From: Phycisphaerales bacterium
GTDB taxonomy: Bacteria; Planctomycetota; Phycisphaerae; Phycisphaerales; SM1A02
Reading direction: 5' to 3'
NCBI GenBank assembly: GCA_007125255.1
Contig: SLDM01000526.1
Location: 1-8,273 of the forward strand
Length of the DNA: 8,273 nt
Shown here piece by piece: positions 6,896 through 8,273 of the stretch (its first letter is position 1; each line of letters opens with the position of its first letter). Below the pieces are notes generated by a model that was given only the letters and a program-made list of their open reading frames with translations, was not told the DNA's origin and did not search any database. The position numbers and the translations under genes were made by a program.

Positions 6896-8273
6896 TCAGC
6901 GGTTCCGGCCTCCTCCGGGATCTCCGCCCGAACCGCTGCCACCGTAACCGCCGCCCGCGCCGCCACCCCGGCCGCCGCTGCCGCCCGTCATTCCGGGCGC
7001 ACCCGGCCTGCCGGCACCGCCGGATCCCGGCTGTCCGGTTCCGTCGCCGACGCTGCCACCGTATCCGCCGCGTCCGCCGCCACCGGGCGCAGGACCGACG
7101 CCCGAACTTGAGATCATCACCCGGAGGGCCTCATGATCCCACGGCCGAAACGATTCGCCGTCGGTCAGTCCGCGTCGATCAAAGCCGGGGTAGGGCCCGC
7201 CGAGGAGCGGTCGGCTCAGGACGTAACGGCCGGTTTCTTCCTCTTCCTGCTGGAATGAAAAGTGCTTGGTGCCTCGCACCTCGTATGACATCGCGGCATC
7301 AAAGGGTATCTCATCGCGCCAGACGGCTTCATTCAACGCCGCTTCGGCCTCATCGTCTCCCATTGTCGCCCCAGAAAGTCCTCGGAGGAATCTGTGCAAG
7401 TGGGCAACCTGCCCGTCCCCCCGGACCGCGATCACCATATGCGGCCCGGTCCACGTGTGCCCCCACGTCTGCGGTGCGGCGACAGGAGTTGTCGTCAAAT
7501 GGATCATGAAACCGGCATCGTCGGGCAATTCCGGCAGATCGGATGACCCGGAGATCTCCAGATCGACCGGCCGATTGACCAGATCAACCCCGGCCTCGGG
7601 AACCCATTGAATCGTCTTTTGCTGAGTCGGACCGGGCGGGACGATCATCTGACGAGCGTGGCGGATCTCGGCTTCCGGATCGATCAAGAGCAAGTGGTAC
7701 TGTCCGGGACGCATGGGCCCGAGGACGGCCACTCCATCATCTCCGATCGTGCGCCGAATCGACGTGCGATTTCCAGCCGTGTAGAGATCACCCTCCAGCC
7801 TCACTTCAATGCCCGCCCTGGGATTGACGCCGCCGGAGTCGGTGATCTTGAGTTCTATCTGGGGCCAGTCGTAGCGGGCGAGAAGTTCCGCAGTCAGTGT
7901 GGATTCCGGGTCACCACCCGTCGCGCCGATGTTCTGTAAATCGGCAAGCAGCTGCGACTGAAAACTCTGCTGGCCGCGCAGCATGACGATCACGACGATA
8001 CAGAGGGTGATGACGACACCCGCCATGACGAGGTTGGTTCCGAACATGAGCCGCTGATTCATGAGCTGTCCTTTCATGGCATCGAGCCAGAGTCGTCGCG
8101 CGAGGCGGGCGGGATCGCCGAACCGGCCGATGACGCGCTGCCGCGCCGTTTCGGGGTCATCGGTCTTCCGCAGTTCGCGCTGCATGGCGCACTCGAGGTG
8201 ATCCTCGAGTTCCGCCTGGATCTCCTGCCGCAGCGCCGCCGGTTCATCCTCCCCGGGCGGCGGCAGTTTCAGA
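6896..8273 (-). CDS. Membrane-anchored protein with helical prefix domain, beta-sandwich and Gly-rich tail (start outside window)
   Basis: The frame stays open to the right edge, giving at least 458 residues. The ATG at 8185 is probably internal: the 29 codons before it contain LRQEIQAELEDHL, the start of the helical domain, and no ribosome binding site precedes it. Numbered from the first full codon seen (8272), residues 13-65 form a charged helical domain with the H-L...FGDPARLARRLW pattern of the HAAS/permease-prefix families (recognised by eye). One transmembrane helix lies at about 77-98 (NLVMAGVVITLCIVVIVML). Residues 137-219 look like a carboxypeptidase-regulatory-type beta-sandwich (G-x-EVRLEG, DDGVAVLGPMRPGQYHLLLI). 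Residues 230-390 are not recognised. From about 391 the tail is mostly Gly, with Ser, Pro, Arg and a few Tyr, and ends GGGRNR. The domain order implies a cytoplasmic N-terminus and an exported C-terminus. Prefix domains of this kind often sit beside PadR-type regulators or sigma factors; any partner would lie beyond the window. It is not recognised as a named gene. Confidence 0.85.
   Translation of the reverse strand, partial: LKLPPPGEDEPAALRQEIQAELEDHLECAMQRELRKTDDPETARQRVIGRFGDPARLARRLWLDAMKGQLMNQRLMFGTNLVMAGVVITLCIVVIVMLRGQQSFQSQLLADLQNIGATGGDPESTLTAELLARYDWPQIELKITDSGGVNPRAGIEVRLEGDLYTAGNRTSIRRTIGDDGVAVLGPMRPGQYHLLLIDPEAEIRHARQMIVPPGPTQQKTIQWVPEAGVDLVNRPVDLEISGSSDLPELPDDAGFMIHLTTTPVAAPQTWGHTWTGPHMVIAVRGDGQVAHLHRFLRGLSGATMGDDEAEAALNEAVWRDEIPFDAAMSYEVRGTKHFSFQQEEEETGRYVLSRPLLGGPYPGFDRRGLTDGESFRPWDHEALRVMISSSGVGPAPGGGGRGGYGGSVGDGTGQPGSGGAGRPGAPGMTGGSGGRGGGAGGGYGGSGSGGDPGGGRNR
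6899..7102 (-). repeat. Low-complexity Gly-rich coding tract
   Basis: The last 68 codons or so of the membrane-anchored protein are dominated by GGN glycine codons, giving irregular GGYGGS, GGSGG and GRGG motifs. This is a degenerate repeat rather than an exact tandem array. Pro, Arg and Tyr are interspersed, which suggests a flexible, exported or surface-exposed tail. Tracts like this are prone to length change and to assembly error. Confidence 0.75.

Noticed and set aside
7108..7939. Plus-strand open frames over the membrane-anchored gene (7108-7509, 7266-7610, 7607-7939).
   Set aside because: They are antisense shadows with mutually overlapping frames and no motif or ribosome binding site; the minus-strand frame has a clear domain layout.

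Overview
The window has two parts: the 3' end of a core RNA polymerase operon, and a convergent accessory pair on the opposite strand. Base composition is GC-rich throughout. The N-terminus of the RNA polymerase beta' subunit, the helical signalling-type prefix domain in the last gene and the style of the intergenic sequence suggest a member of the Planctomycetota, possibly the Phycisphaerae side. This lineage call rests on recognising protein style, not on a search.

Left part (1-5820, + strand): the last 424 codons of rpoB are followed after 95 bp by a complete rpoC of 1462 codons. All hallmark elements are intact: the N-terminal and second zinc sites, the catalytic NADFDGD loop, the bridge helix and the trigger loop. 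A near-perfect intrinsic terminator lies 27 bp after rpoC, so transcription of the operon appears to end here. Ribosomal protein or elongation factor genes do not follow. The most unusual point in rpoC is a tandem duplication of about 28 residues just before the conserved C-terminal LLGITKASL block.

Right part (5821-8273, - strand): a 175 bp convergent intergenic stretch holds the terminator and a short GGCACGAA-type octamer repeat. Next comes a gene for an exported alpha/beta hydrolase with a GWSSG nucleophile motif. Upstream of it, after a 115 bp gap with a possible promoter, is a gene cut by the right edge of the window. It encodes a cytoplasmic helical prefix domain, one transmembrane helix, a carboxypeptidase-regulatory-like beta-sandwich, an unrecognised extracytoplasmic region and a long glycine-rich tail. 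The two genes point the same way and both products are predicted to face outside the cytoplasmic membrane, but nothing else links their functions.

I found no RNA genes, CRISPR arrays, insertion sequences or phage genes. I see no convincing previously undescribed multi-gene system. The items most worth a second look are the RpoC duplication and the unusual architecture of the membrane-anchored glycine-tailed protein.
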